Assembly: GCA_947503305.1 (NCBI GenBank)
Contig: CANNDF010000002.1
Coordinates: 248,001-312,000 of the forward strand
Source of the DNA: an uncultured Dokdonia sp.
Lineage (GTDB): Bacteria; Bacteroidota; Bacteroidia; Flavobacteriales; Flavobacteriaceae
DNA length: 64,000 nucleotides
Direction: 5' to 3'
In this document: piece by piece, positions 35,063 to 43,629 of the stretch
Numbering within the stretch: position 1 is the stretch's first letter
Layout of the letters: the number at the start of each line of letters is the position of its first letter
Program-made: the position numbers and the translations under genes
The notes under the pieces: model-generated
Seen by the model: only the letters and a program-made list of their open reading frames with translations
Told to the model about the DNA's origin: nothing
Databases searched by the model: none

Positions 35063-36343
35063 TTACGTTAATATAGATTTGAGACGCATTACGAGCTCAT
35101 ATACATCCTCATAACTATTGTATAAGGGAATAGGAGCTACTCTAATGACATCGGGCTCTCTCCAATCTGATATAACTCCAGTTTTGGTAAGTTGATCATG
35201 TAAACTACGATCGGCATTTTTTACTTGAATAGATAACTGACAGCCTCGTTTTTCTGGATCTCGAGGTGTGATAACCGCAATACGATCGTTATCCAGGTCG
35301 TCCAGTAAATACTCAAGATAGCCAGTAAGTAAGATTGATTTTGAACGTATTTCCTTCATTCCCGCCTCTGCATAAATATCTAAGGATGCTCGTACAGCAG
35401 CCATAGATAATATAGGAGGGTTTGATAATTGCCATCCTTCTACAGTAGGGATGGGGTCAAAACCATGTCTCATATTAAAGCGTGTATCTTTATTGTGTCC
35501 CCACCATCCTGCAAATCGGGGTATTGATGTGTTGTGATGATGACGCTCATGTACAAAACAACCTCCAAGACTTCCTGGTCCAGAATTAAGATATTTATAG
35601 GTACACCATACGGCAAAGTCAGGACCATTCTCATGAAGTTCTGGCATAATATTTCCAACTCCATGTGCTAGATCAAACCCTACTGTACTTCCATTTGCAT
35701 GTCCGAGTTCTGTAATTGCTTTTATAGGATAGAATTGACCTGAGTAATAATTTGTATTTCCAATAAGGAATAAAGCGATGCTATTTCCATGTTTTTTTAC
35801 AAGAGCTTCAAGGTCTTCATACCTGCATAATTCTTCTCCTTCTCGAGGTTGCCATAGAATCAAACTTTCTGATGGGTCAAACCCATGATAACGTATTTGG
35901 CTTTCTACAGCGTATCGATCTGAAGGAAAAGCATCACTTTCGATAATGATTTTGTGACGTTCTGGGGTAGGAGTGTAAAAGGATACCATCATAAGGTGGA
36001 GATTGGTAGTCAATGTATTCATAATAACAACTTCACTAGGAAGGGCTCCTACAATCTCTGCCATTTGCTTACTTAGGAACTCATGGTATGGCATCCATGG
36101 ATGTTCGGCTTCAAAATGTCCTTCAACACCTAGATTTGCCCAATCATTAAGTTCTTGCTCTAAATAGTGTGCTACGGACTTGGGTTGACACCCTAAGGAA
36201 TTACCACACATATAAATAAGAGGGTTTCCATCAGAATCTTCAGGAAGATAAAACCGCTCTCTATAATGCGATAAAGGATCTTGTGTGTCTAATGATTTCG
36301 CAAAAGCGAGTGTATTTTTATAGGTAATTTTGGATGTATTCAT
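35063..36343 (-). CDS. kynU: Kynureninase
   Basis: This is a 426-residue PLP enzyme, normal length. It contains YMCGNSLGCQPKSV near the N-terminus, the lysine motif WCTYKYLNSGPGSLGGCFVH that holds PLP, and FDLAHGVGN before it. It cleaves kynurenine or 3-hydroxykynurenine to anthranilate or 3-hydroxyanthranilate and alanine. It is the first gene of the operon, transcribed away from the LacI-type palindrome at 36401-36414. A degenerate palindrome (36295-36308) lies near its start, read as AFAKS. Confidence 0.9.
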   Translation of the reverse strand: MNTSKITYKNTLAFAKSLDTQDPLSHYRERFYLPEDSDGNPLIYMCGNSLGCQPKSVAHYLEQELNDWANLGVEGHFEAEHPWMPYHEFLSKQMAEIVGALPSEVVIMNTLTTNLHLMMVSFYTPTPERHKIIIESDAFPSDRYAVESQIRYHGFDPSESLILWQPREGEELCRYEDLEALVKKHGNSIALFLIGNTNYYSGQFYPIKAITELGHANGSTVGFDLAHGVGNIMPELHENGPDFAVWCTYKYLNSGPGSLGGCFVHERHHHNTSIPRFAGWWGHNKDTRFNMRHGFDPIPTVEGWQLSNPPILSMAAVRASLDIYAEAGMKEIRSKSILLTGYLEYLLDDLDNDRIAVITPRDPEKRGCQLSIQVKNADRSLHDQLTKTGVISDWREPDVIRVAPIPLYNSYEDVYELVMRLKSILT

Positions 36344-36400
36344 CAGGAATTCTTAGTTGGATAAAAATAAGGATTATCCATCGATTGATAAAGTAAAAAC

Positions 36401-36414
36401 CGCAAACGTTTGCG
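36401..36414. promoter_or_regulatory. LacI/PurR-type operator palindrome between kynU and the MFS gene
   Basis: CGCAAACGTTTGCG is a perfect 14-base palindrome. It matches the core of operators bound by LacI-family regulators; the E. coli PurR consensus has this same core. It lies 57 bases upstream of kynU on one side and about 50 bases upstream of the MFS start on the other, so one regulator could control both. No LacI-family gene is in the window. Confidence 0.55.
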
Positions 36415-36463
36415 TAGAATTCTTTAAAATTAAGAGAAGTATTTATATTGATTTCCTAGTTTT

Positions 36464-37630
36464 ATGGTGATGAATTCACTACTTATTATTTTAAAAAATA
36501 AGCGCTATTTTGGACCTGTTTGGGTTTTTGCATCTCTCAATATAATACTAGGAACCTGGGTTTTGTATATTCCTAGGATTAAGGAAAAATTGAGCATAGA
36601 TGATGGGGATTTAGGAATTGCATTATTCTGCTATGCACTAGGAGTTCTTGGTGGAATTACATTTACATCTAGAGTTGTGCATTTTATTGGAGTAGGGAAA
36701 GCTACTATTGTAGGTATTATTCTATTCCCTTTGCTTTTTTTAATTCCAATGGTTGCGCCTACGTATGGTATTTTATGTGCGTCTTTATTTATTACGGGTA
36801 CTGCCTCCAGTTTTACAGATATTTCTATGAATGCTTTAGTATCTGATATTGAGGTAGAAGATAATGTCAATATTATGAGTGCTGCTCATGGGTTTTTTAG
36901 CCTGGGAGGAGTAGTGGGAGCAGGTATAGGTAGCTTGTTTATAGAACATGTGACAGTTCCTGTTTATCATATGATACTAGCTGCCGTTTTTGTAATTATT
37001 ACAAATCTCTTACTCGTAAAGCAGTATCTTAAAATTCAAAGTGTTGTTTCTGAAAATAAAGAACGGTTTAACTGGGGATTAGTAAAACCACTATTAGGGC
37101 TCACCATTATTGGTTTTATTGTTATGGGAAGCGAAGGAGCCATTGAACAATGGAGCAAATTATATCTTCAAGATATTGTTCATATAACTGCCGAATGGAT
37201 GGCAGGGTTAGGGTTTGTTATATTCAGTGCGGCTATGACATTAGGACGTTTTTTTGGGGATGCTATTAGTACTCGGTTTGGGTCTTTAAAAATTATTATA
37301 GGAGGGTGTGTTATTGCTATTTTAGGATATATAGGCATTCTAATGAGTACCGTATTTATTACTTTTTTAGGTTTTGGACTTGTAGGGATTGGGTTTTCTG
37401 TGATCATCCCTGAGTTATTTAGACTAGCGGGGAAAGCAAAAGGAGTGTCTTCTTCTGAGGGTATTTCTTTTGTAGCAGGTTTTGGATTTGTAGGGTTTAT
37501 AGCGGCACCTGCCAGTATGGGATTTCTGGCAGATATATCTAGTTTACGATTAAGTTTTCTGGTACTAGCCATTGCTTGTGGAGTGGCTTTGATATCGGCT
37601 ATTAGACTTGCTTCAAGATCTGAAAAATAG
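36464..37630 (+). CDS. MFS transporter
   Basis: This is a 388-residue protein with about twelve hydrophobic segments. It starts FGPVWVFASLNIILGTWVL and has DDGDLGIALFCYALGVLGG and a second-half AMTLGRFFGDAISTRFGSLK segment, the conserved loop motif between membrane helices of the major facilitator superfamily. The substrate cannot be read from the sequence; the shared operator with kynU suggests that it may move a nutrient linked to that operon. An alternative ATG at 36470 would shorten it by two residues. Confidence 0.75.
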   Translation: MVMNSLLIILKNKRYFGPVWVFASLNIILGTWVLYIPRIKEKLSIDDGDLGIALFCYALGVLGGITFTSRVVHFIGVGKATIVGIILFPLLFLIPMVAPTYGILCASLFITGTASSFTDISMNALVSDIEVEDNVNIMSAAHGFFSLGGVVGAGIGSLFIEHVTVPVYHMILAAVFVIITNLLLVKQYLKIQSVVSENKERFNWGLVKPLLGLTIIGFIVMGSEGAIEQWSKLYLQDIVHITAEWMAGLGFVIFSAAMTLGRFFGDAISTRFGSLKIIIGGCVIAILGYIGILMSTVFITFLGFGLVGIGFSVIIPELFRLAGKAKGVSSSEGISFVAGFGFVGFIAAPASMGFLADISSLRLSFLVLAIACGVALISAIRLASRSEK

Positions 37631-37690
37631 TTTCTTCTTTTTAGATACTATTTTCTGTTTGATAGTTTGTACTTCGTATTTTTGTAGTCT

Positions 37691-38323
37691 ATGACAAAAG
37701 AAGCCATACAGTCTCGAGTAGATTTAGGAGAATTATTACCCTTAATGGAAGAGTTTTATACTATTCAAGGAGAGGGCGCTCATACTGGGACATCAGCTTA
37801 TTTTATACGTATAGGCGGTTGTGATGTAGGATGTCATTGGTGTGACGTGAAAGAGAGTTGGGATGCAGCTATACATCCTCCTACTGAGGCCGATGCTATT
37901 GTAGAAAATGCTACTAGATATAGTGATACAATAGTTATTACAGGAGGGGAACCATTAATGTGGGATATGGAACCGCTTACGCGAAAACTAAAAGCCAAAG
38001 GATTAAAAGTGCATATAGAAACATCAGGAGCATATCCATTGTCAGGAACATGGGATTGGATCTGTCTTTCTCCCAAAAAAAGAATGCTTCCTAAACCTGA
38101 AGTTCTTCAAAAAGCACATGAACTCAAAGTAATCGTATATAACAAAAGTGATTTTGCTTTTGCAGAAACGCATGCTGCAAAAGTAGGAGAGGACTGTATG
38201 TTATTTTTACAACCCGAATGGAGCGTTCGTGAGAAAATGATTCCGCTTATTGTAGATTATGTAATGGCAAATCCAAAATGGAAAATTTCATTACAAACAC
38301 ACAAGTATTTAAATATTCCATAG
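37691..38323 (+). CDS. queE: 7-carboxy-7-deazaguanine synthase
   Basis: This is a 210-residue radical SAM enzyme. The N-terminus has EEFYTIQGEGAHTGTSAYFI, the cluster Cys set in GGCDVGCHWCD (CxxxCxxC), and VITGGEPLMWDMEPL (the GGEP motif). This is a QueE-type enzyme that makes 7-carboxy-7-deazaguanine in queuosine synthesis. The other queuosine genes are not in view. The ATG is 60 bases after the MFS stop. Confidence 0.85.
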   Translation: MTKEAIQSRVDLGELLPLMEEFYTIQGEGAHTGTSAYFIRIGGCDVGCHWCDVKESWDAAIHPPTEADAIVENATRYSDTIVITGGEPLMWDMEPLTRKLKAKGLKVHIETSGAYPLSGTWDWICLSPKKRMLPKPEVLQKAHELKVIVYNKSDFAFAETHAAKVGEDCMLFLQPEWSVREKMIPLIVDYVMANPKWKISLQTHKYLNIP

Positions 38324-38454
38324 AGTCTAATGACTTCTAAAGAGTATTTTTATCAAGAGGGATCTTTGTTTTTGAGTTTTCCAGAAATCTCATGGATTAC
38401 TTTATATATTCTTCATTGAGAAATCTTATTTTTGAATAACTACAACTACTAAGA

Positions 38455-39807
38455 ATGAACGTACATTTTATAGCTATCGGAGGTGCAGCAATGCACAATC
38501 TAGCTTTAGCTTTACATCATAAGGGATATCAAGTAACAGGGAGTGATGATACTATTTTTGAGCCTTCTAAATCAAGACTTGCAAAATACGGGCTGTTGCC
38601 TGAAATATTTGGTTGGTTCCCAGAAAAGATCACATCAGATATTGATGCTGTTATATTAGGCATGCATGCAAAAATAGATAACCCTGAACTTTTAAAAGCT
38701 CAGGAACTTGGAATCACGATTTATTCCTATCCAGAATATTTATATGAACAGTCTAAGAATAAAACAAGAGTTGTTATAGGCGGCTCTCATGGGAAAACCA
38801 CTATTACATCTATGATATTGCATGTTATGCATTATTGGGATAAAGAAGTAGATTATATGGTAGGTGCCCAATTGGAAGGGTTTGATACGATGGTACATCT
38901 TACGGAAGAAAATGATTTTATCGTTCTAGAAGGCGACGAGTACTTGAGTAGCCCTATAGATAGACGCCCTAAGTTTCATCTATATAAACCTAATATCGCG
39001 TTGATAAGTGGTATAGCGTGGGACCATATAAATGTTTTTCCTACTTATGAAAATTATGTAGATCAGTTTCAGATTTTTGTAGATAGTGTTACAAGCGGTG
39101 GTGCAATGATATATAATACAGAAGATGTTGCTGTGGTACAAGTGGTTGATAATGCGACAGCACATATCAAAAAGTATCCATATAAAACTCCTATATATGA
39201 GGTTGTAGATGGCGAGACATTACTAGATACTCCAGATGGACTAATGCCTATAGAAGTTTTTGGGAAACATAATTTAAATAACCTAGCTGGGGCAAAATGG
39301 ATCTGTCAGCATATGGGAGTGGTAGAAGAAGATTTTTATGAAGCTATTGCTACATTTAAAGGGGCGTCAAAACGATTAGAAAAGATTGCAGAAAGTGTAT
39401 CAAATGTTGCCTATAAAGATTTTGCACATAGCCCTTCAAAAGTAGCTGCGACTACCAAAGCAGTAAAAGAGCAATACCCAGACCGAACGCTAGTTGCTTG
39501 TTTGGAACTACATACGTATAGTAGCCTGAATGCCGAATTTCTTAAAGAATATAAAGGTGCCCTAGTAGCAGCAGATGTCGCTGTTGTTTTTTATTCTCCC
39601 CATGCGGTAGAAATAAAGAAATTAGAGAAAGTTACAAAACAACAAATAGCTGATGCTTTTCAAAGAGAAGATTTGATAATCTATACAGACCCATCAGAAT
39701 TTAAGGCATTCCTTTTTAAACAAAAACTTGAAAACTCTTCTCTTTTACTCATGAGTAGTGGTAATTATGGAGGGCTAGATTTTGAGGAAGTCAAGGAGAT
39801 TGTTTAA
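38455..39807 (+). CDS. mpl: Mpl-like Mur ligase (peptidoglycan recycling)
   Basis: This 450-residue protein starts with MNVHFIAIGGAAMHNLALAL (NAD-like fold of Mur ligases), has the ATP motif VIGGSHGKTTITSMILHVMH, and the later DEYLSSPIDRRPKF and GKHNLNNLAGAKWICQHM segments. This pattern fits Mpl, which joins UDP-MurNAc to the tripeptide L-Ala-D-Glu-mDAP during cell-wall recycling. The alternative is another ligase of this family (MurC), but MurC is usually found in the dcw cluster, absent here. Confidence 0.75.
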   Translation: MNVHFIAIGGAAMHNLALALHHKGYQVTGSDDTIFEPSKSRLAKYGLLPEIFGWFPEKITSDIDAVILGMHAKIDNPELLKAQELGITIYSYPEYLYEQSKNKTRVVIGGSHGKTTITSMILHVMHYWDKEVDYMVGAQLEGFDTMVHLTEENDFIVLEGDEYLSSPIDRRPKFHLYKPNIALISGIAWDHINVFPTYENYVDQFQIFVDSVTSGGAMIYNTEDVAVVQVVDNATAHIKKYPYKTPIYEVVDGETLLDTPDGLMPIEVFGKHNLNNLAGAKWICQHMGVVEEDFYEAIATFKGASKRLEKIAESVSNVAYKDFAHSPSKVAATTKAVKEQYPDRTLVACLELHTYSSLNAEFLKEYKGALVAADVAVVFYSPHAVEIKKLEKVTKQQIADAFQREDLIIYTDPSEFKAFLFKQKLENSSLLLMSSGNYGGLDFEEVKEIV

Positions 39808-39813
39808 AATATA

Positions 39814-40254
39814 TCAGACCTGAAACTGTCTTAAATGATGATCTAGATGTTTGTATTCTAGTTGTCCCCATTGTTGAGGTGTAAATGTACCAAACATAGG
39901 ATGAGGTTGCCATTCTGTTTGTTCCTTTTTTGCGTAAAAAGCATCTACCATAGAGAGTAAAGTTGCTCTTTCTTTATCAAAATCACGTTCATCTGTTATT
40001 TTTGCAAGCTTTGCTGTAGGTAGTCCTTGCCTCCAAGGTTTGTCATTGTAGAGTGATTTTTTAAATAAAAACCCAACAAGATTCCATTTGTGCTTTCTTG
40101 GTTTATTACTAAGTGCTACTTTAAGTGGAAATTGACAATGGGTAACCATTTGCCCTACATTCATTTTTCCCCACGCTGGGGTGCTCTTAGACGATAATGT
40201 TTCTATTCTACCTTTTATTTCTTGATAAGCTTCAGTGTCAAAAAGTGATTTCAT
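39814..40254 (-). CDS. DUF1569-family protein
   Basis: This is a 146-residue protein with the DinB-like four-helix pattern: the N-terminal LFDTEAYQEIKGRIETLS, GKMNVGQMVTHCQFPL and HPMFGTFTPQQWGQLEYKHL, with the His residues of a metal site in HLDHHLRQF at the end. This is a DUF1569 family member with unknown function. It ends seven bases from the Mpl-like gene (tail to tail). Confidence 0.75.
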   Translation of the reverse strand: MKSLFDTEAYQEIKGRIETLSSKSTPAWGKMNVGQMVTHCQFPLKVALSNKPRKHKWNLVGFLFKKSLYNDKPWRQGLPTAKLAKITDERDFDKERATLLSMVDAFYAKKEQTEWQPHPMFGTFTPQQWGQLEYKHLDHHLRQFQV

Positions 40255-40340
40255 AAGAGTTGATGTTTGTATTATTTTTACGATCTTAGGTAGTAATTAT
40301 CTTACTTTTAAAAGTACAATCTTTATTTTAAAAAATCAGT

Positions 40341-41039
40341 ATGTTAAAAAAAGCTCAATCCTTTTCTATAAAAAACTGGTCAGAAGACGATCAACCGCGC
40401 GAAAAATTGTTGAGTAAAGGGCGTACTGTTCTTTCGGACGCAGAGCTTATTGCTATTCTTATAAGTTCAGGCAATCGAGATGAAAGCGCCGTAGGATTAA
40501 GTAAGCGTATACTAGCATCTGCGTCTAATAATCTTTCAGAATTAGGAAAGTTATCTATAAAAGACTTAATGCAGTTTAAAGGTATTGGAGAAGCTAAAGC
40601 CGTGTCAATAGCTGCCGCTCTTGAATTAGGAAGAAGAAGAAATGGTAGCGATGCGCTTTCGCGAAAGCGTATCACATCATCTGCTTCTGTTTTTGAGTTA
40701 TTACATCCTATTATAGGAGATCTTTCTCATGAAGAATTTTGGATTGTTTACCTTAATAACTCTAATAAAATATTACAAAAACAACAATTAAGTAAAGGGG
40801 GACTCACAGGAACTCTTGTCGATGTACGTGTAGTTTTTAAGAATGCACTGGAACTAGGTGCAGTAGGACTTGTACTCGTGCATAACCACCCTTCTGGAGC
40901 AATATCACCAAGCGCATCTGATAAAGAACTTACACAAAAACTTAAAACAGCTGCAACAAGTCTTGATATCAAAATTTTGGATCATATTATTATTACTGAA
41001 AAGACGTATTTTAGCTTTGCCGACGAAGGCATTTTATAA
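40341..41039 (+). CDS. radC: DNA repair protein RadC
   Basis: This is a 232-residue protein. A helix-hairpin-helix region (DLMQFKGIGEAKAVSIAAAL) precedes a JAB-type domain with LVLVHNHPSGAISPSASDKE, which has the usual HxHP...S..D metal motif. RadC-type proteins are common in Bacteroidota and their exact repair role is unsettled. The gene has a perfect GCTTTCGCGAAAGC copy between the two domains, read as ALSRKR. Confidence 0.9.
   Translation: MLKKAQSFSIKNWSEDDQPREKLLSKGRTVLSDAELIAILISSGNRDESAVGLSKRILASASNNLSELGKLSIKDLMQFKGIGEAKAVSIAAALELGRRRNGSDALSRKRITSSASVFELLHPIIGDLSHEEFWIVYLNNSNKILQKQQLSKGGLTGTLVDVRVVFKNALELGAVGLVLVHNHPSGAISPSASDKELTQKLKTAATSLDIKILDHIIITEKTYFSFADEGIL
40655..40668. repeat. 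GCTTTCGCGAAAGC palindrome, copy 5
   Basis: Perfect copy in radC, in the linker between the HhH and JAB domains, read as LSRK. Confidence 0.9.
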
Positions 41040-41054
41040 CACTTAATTATTTTC

Positions 41055-42341
41055 ATGCTTCTTATATATACCCATAAAATTACACCTAGGGTTACTTATA
41101 TTTTTAAGCATGTCTGTGTTCGAATGTTACAAATTCCTATTTCTTTTACATCAAAAATAGAAGACTTTGTAGCACATGATGGACCTAAGTTATCATATAC
41201 ATATAAACAGTTAGGTGATGAATTACATATAAAAGCTACAGAGTTGCTTTTTGAACAAGGAATTCTAGATGTAGAGATTAAAGTACAAGACTGGGAAGGT
41301 GTCCCTTGCTTCTTTTTTACAAAGGATATAAATGCGTTGATTCCTTTTGATATTTTTGGAGCTTCCTTTTATTTGTTGAGTCGTTATGAAGAGTATTTAC
41401 CTCATGTTAAAGATAGTGAAGGAAGGTTTTTAGCGAGTGAAAGTATTGCTTATAAACATCATTTTATAGATCGTCCCGTTGTAGATATATGGGTGATAAG
41501 GTTTAAAAAAATTCTAAAGAATATCTTTCCAAATAGTATAATACATGAACCTACCCCTACGACAAAAGTAATTATAAATGTTCCACAAGCATTTGCTTTT
41601 AAAAAAGTAGGTTTTTTGAGGACTATAGGAGGATATGGACGTGATTTTTTTAAATTTAGAATAAAACAACTTTTTATACGAACTCAAGTATTGTTAGGAT
41701 TACGAAAGGATCCCTATGATGTATTCAGTTGGCTTGTAAATATTCAAAAGCAAGCATCAGAAAAGTTTGTGTTGTTTTTTGAGTTAGGAAATTACTCAGA
41801 AGAGAGTAAAAATATAAAACATAGTAAACGTAGTTTTATGTCACTACTCAAAATGGTAGGTGATTATTCTTATGTAGGCTTATTAGTATCTAAGAGTGCA
41901 TCTCAATCTATAACGGTTCTTAAAGAAGAGAAAAAGCGTATTGAACATATTACAAATAGACCACTTAGAAGAGCAAAAATTGCCGATTATAGACTTACTT
42001 TGCCATATAGTTATCGAGATCTATTAGATCAAGAGATTTTAGAAGACTATACAATGGGATATCCTGATGTATCGGGTTTTAGAGCGGGTACGTGTAGCCC
42101 TTTTCTTTTCTATGATTTAGATTATGAAATGCAAACGCCGCTAGTACTTCATCCTTTCTGTATACATATAAGTGAAATCATAGACCCAGTGAGACAAACA
42201 ATAGACAGGGTAGGACTAGAGAAGATACAACATGCTGTAAAGTCTGTAGAAGGGAATATTTTGATTAATTTTTCAAATTCAGATTTGGTAAACATTCATT
42301 GCAAAAAAATATTTAGATCAATAGTAACATTAAATGAGTAG
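41055..42341 (+). CDS. Polysaccharide-deacetylase-like protein (DUF7033-type N-terminus)
   Basis: This is a 428-residue protein. Residues ~85-130 (FGASFYLLSRYEEYLPHVKD) are the N-terminal part seen in Bacteroidota polysaccharide deacetylase-like proteins. The catalytic region is not obvious: the expected metal-binding Asp and His pairs are not clear in the middle part, while GYPDVSGFRAGTCSPFLFYD near the C-terminus is preserved. No signal peptide is visible. It overlaps the next gene by eight bases. Enzyme activity is unproven. Confidence 0.6.
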   Translation: MLLIYTHKITPRVTYIFKHVCVRMLQIPISFTSKIEDFVAHDGPKLSYTYKQLGDELHIKATELLFEQGILDVEIKVQDWEGVPCFFFTKDINALIPFDIFGASFYLLSRYEEYLPHVKDSEGRFLASESIAYKHHFIDRPVVDIWVIRFKKILKNIFPNSIIHEPTPTTKVIINVPQAFAFKKVGFLRTIGGYGRDFFKFRIKQLFIRTQVLLGLRKDPYDVFSWLVNIQKQASEKFVLFFELGNYSEESKNIKHSKRSFMSLLKMVGDYSYVGLLVSKSASQSITVLKEEKKRIEHITNRPLRRAKIADYRLTLPYSYRDLLDQEILEDYTMGYPDVSGFRAGTCSPFLFYDLDYEMQTPLVLHPFCIHISEIIDPVRQTIDRVGLEKIQHAVKSVEGNILINFSNSDLVNIHCKKIFRSIVTLNE

Positions 42342-43020
42342 AGAGATAACCGATATTTTTTTTGACTTAGATCATACCCTATGGGATTTTGATCGAAATT
42401 CAGGATTGGCTTTCGCCAAAATTTTTGAAATCCATAATATAGCTATTGACTTGGAGGTATTTTTAAAAACGTATTCCCCCATTAATTTTCAATACTGGAA
42501 ATGGTATAGAGAAGATAGAGTTACAAAAGCACAGTTACGTTATGGAAGGTTTAAAAAGTCATTTGATGCTCTTGGAATATTTCTTACAGATGATATAATA
42601 GATATACTTTCGGAAGATTATATTACATATCTGCCAGAACATAATTTTCTTTTTGATGGAACAGAAGAACTATTAGATTATTTAAAGGGAAAGTATAAGC
42701 TACATATAATTACAAATGGTTTTCAGGAAGTACAAATGACAAAATTAGAACGTTCAAATATCAAAGCCTATTTTGATACGGTGACTACTAGTGAAGCTGC
42801 AGGTGTTAAAAAACCACACCCTCATATTTTTGAAATGGCACTCCAAACTGGAAACACCTCTGCCACTCAAAGTATGATGATAGGAGATACCTATGAAGCC
42901 GATATATTAGGTGCTAAACGTCTGGGAATGAAAACTATTTGTTTTAATTATCATAAATTGCAAATGCCTTCTTCACAAATTGTAGTAGATAATTTGTTAG
43001 ATATAAGAAAGTATTTATAA
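42334..43020 (+). CDS. yjjG: YjjG-family nucleotidase (HAD)
   Basis: This is a 228-residue HAD protein with FFDLDHTLWDFDRNSGLAF at the start (motif I DxDxT), LHIITNGFQEVQMTKLERS, and MMIGDTYEADILGAKRLGMK near the end. This fits the YjjG group, which removes phosphate from non-canonical pyrimidine nucleotides. It overlaps the preceding gene. A degenerate palindrome (GCTTTCGCCAAA, 42409-42420) lies near its start, read as AFAK. Confidence 0.8.
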   Translation: MSREITDIFFDLDHTLWDFDRNSGLAFAKIFEIHNIAIDLEVFLKTYSPINFQYWKWYREDRVTKAQLRYGRFKKSFDALGIFLTDDIIDILSEDYITYLPEHNFLFDGTEELLDYLKGKYKLHIITNGFQEVQMTKLERSNIKAYFDTVTTSEAAGVKKPHPHIFEMALQTGNTSATQSMMIGDTYEADILGAKRLGMKTICFNYHKLQMPSSQIVVDNLLDIRKYL

Positions 43021-43067
43021 CAATATCGCTTATTTACAAACGTTAAGATTTCATAATACCCCAAGAC

Positions 43068-43628
43068 ATGAAACCTACCTTACGAATTATAAGTCTCTTT
43101 ATATGCATTATACTATGTTGCATATCATATGCATGTGTAGACGATGTAGACTTTGATCAGGCTGATGAGATACGAATTACGCCAAGAGTCGATGCAGACC
43201 TTATTTTTTTTACTATAGAAGCTGTAGATTTTGTAGAAGAAGAACTCCCGGATGCCAATTTTACCGTGAGAGATACCACTCGATTAGAATTTTTAAACGA
43301 TGAATTTGTTAGAGAAAATCTAAAAGAGATTGAGTTTTTATTTCAGATAGACAATACTTTTGAGCAATCGCTTATCAATCGATCTGTATTTTTGAATAAT
43401 GCAGGAGTACCTCAATATACTATTGAATTTGAAGTGGCTCCATCTACAGATGGAACTCCAACACAAACATCATTTACAGATACCTTAGATGATGAGGAGC
43501 TGGCAGCAATCAGAAGTTCTATACAACTTGCTAATGAACTAATTCTTATGTCTAATGAAGCACCTATAGATGGTGAGCTATCCCTACAAAGCAAGGCGAT
43601 TTATTCACTTGAATTTGGAGATTTTTAA
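43068..43628 (+). CDS. Acidic lipoprotein
   Basis: This is a 186-residue protein with a lipoprotein signal (IISLFICIILCCISYACVDD, Cys about residue 23). The mature part is acidic with beta-strand patterns (TIEAVDFVEEELPDANFTV). I see no family. The next gene starts two bases after its stop, so they form a unit with the DUF5723 protein. It is most likely on the outer membrane. Confidence 0.65.
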   Translation: MKPTLRIISLFICIILCCISYACVDDVDFDQADEIRITPRVDADLIFFTIEAVDFVEEELPDANFTVRDTTRLEFLNDEFVRENLKEIEFLFQIDNTFEQSLINRSVFLNNAGVPQYTIEFEVAPSTDGTPTQTSFTDTLDDEELAAIRSSIQLANELILMSNEAPIDGELSLQSKAIYSLEFGDF

Positions 43629-43629
43629 T

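Noticed and set aside
36401-36414. Palindrome as a terminator
   Set aside because: It sits between two divergent genes, has no T run and no loop.
37659-37684. TTG-N15-TATTTTTG as a promoter of queE
   Set aside because: The spacer of 15 is too short for the flavobacterial motif, and the -7 element would sit on top of the start codon.
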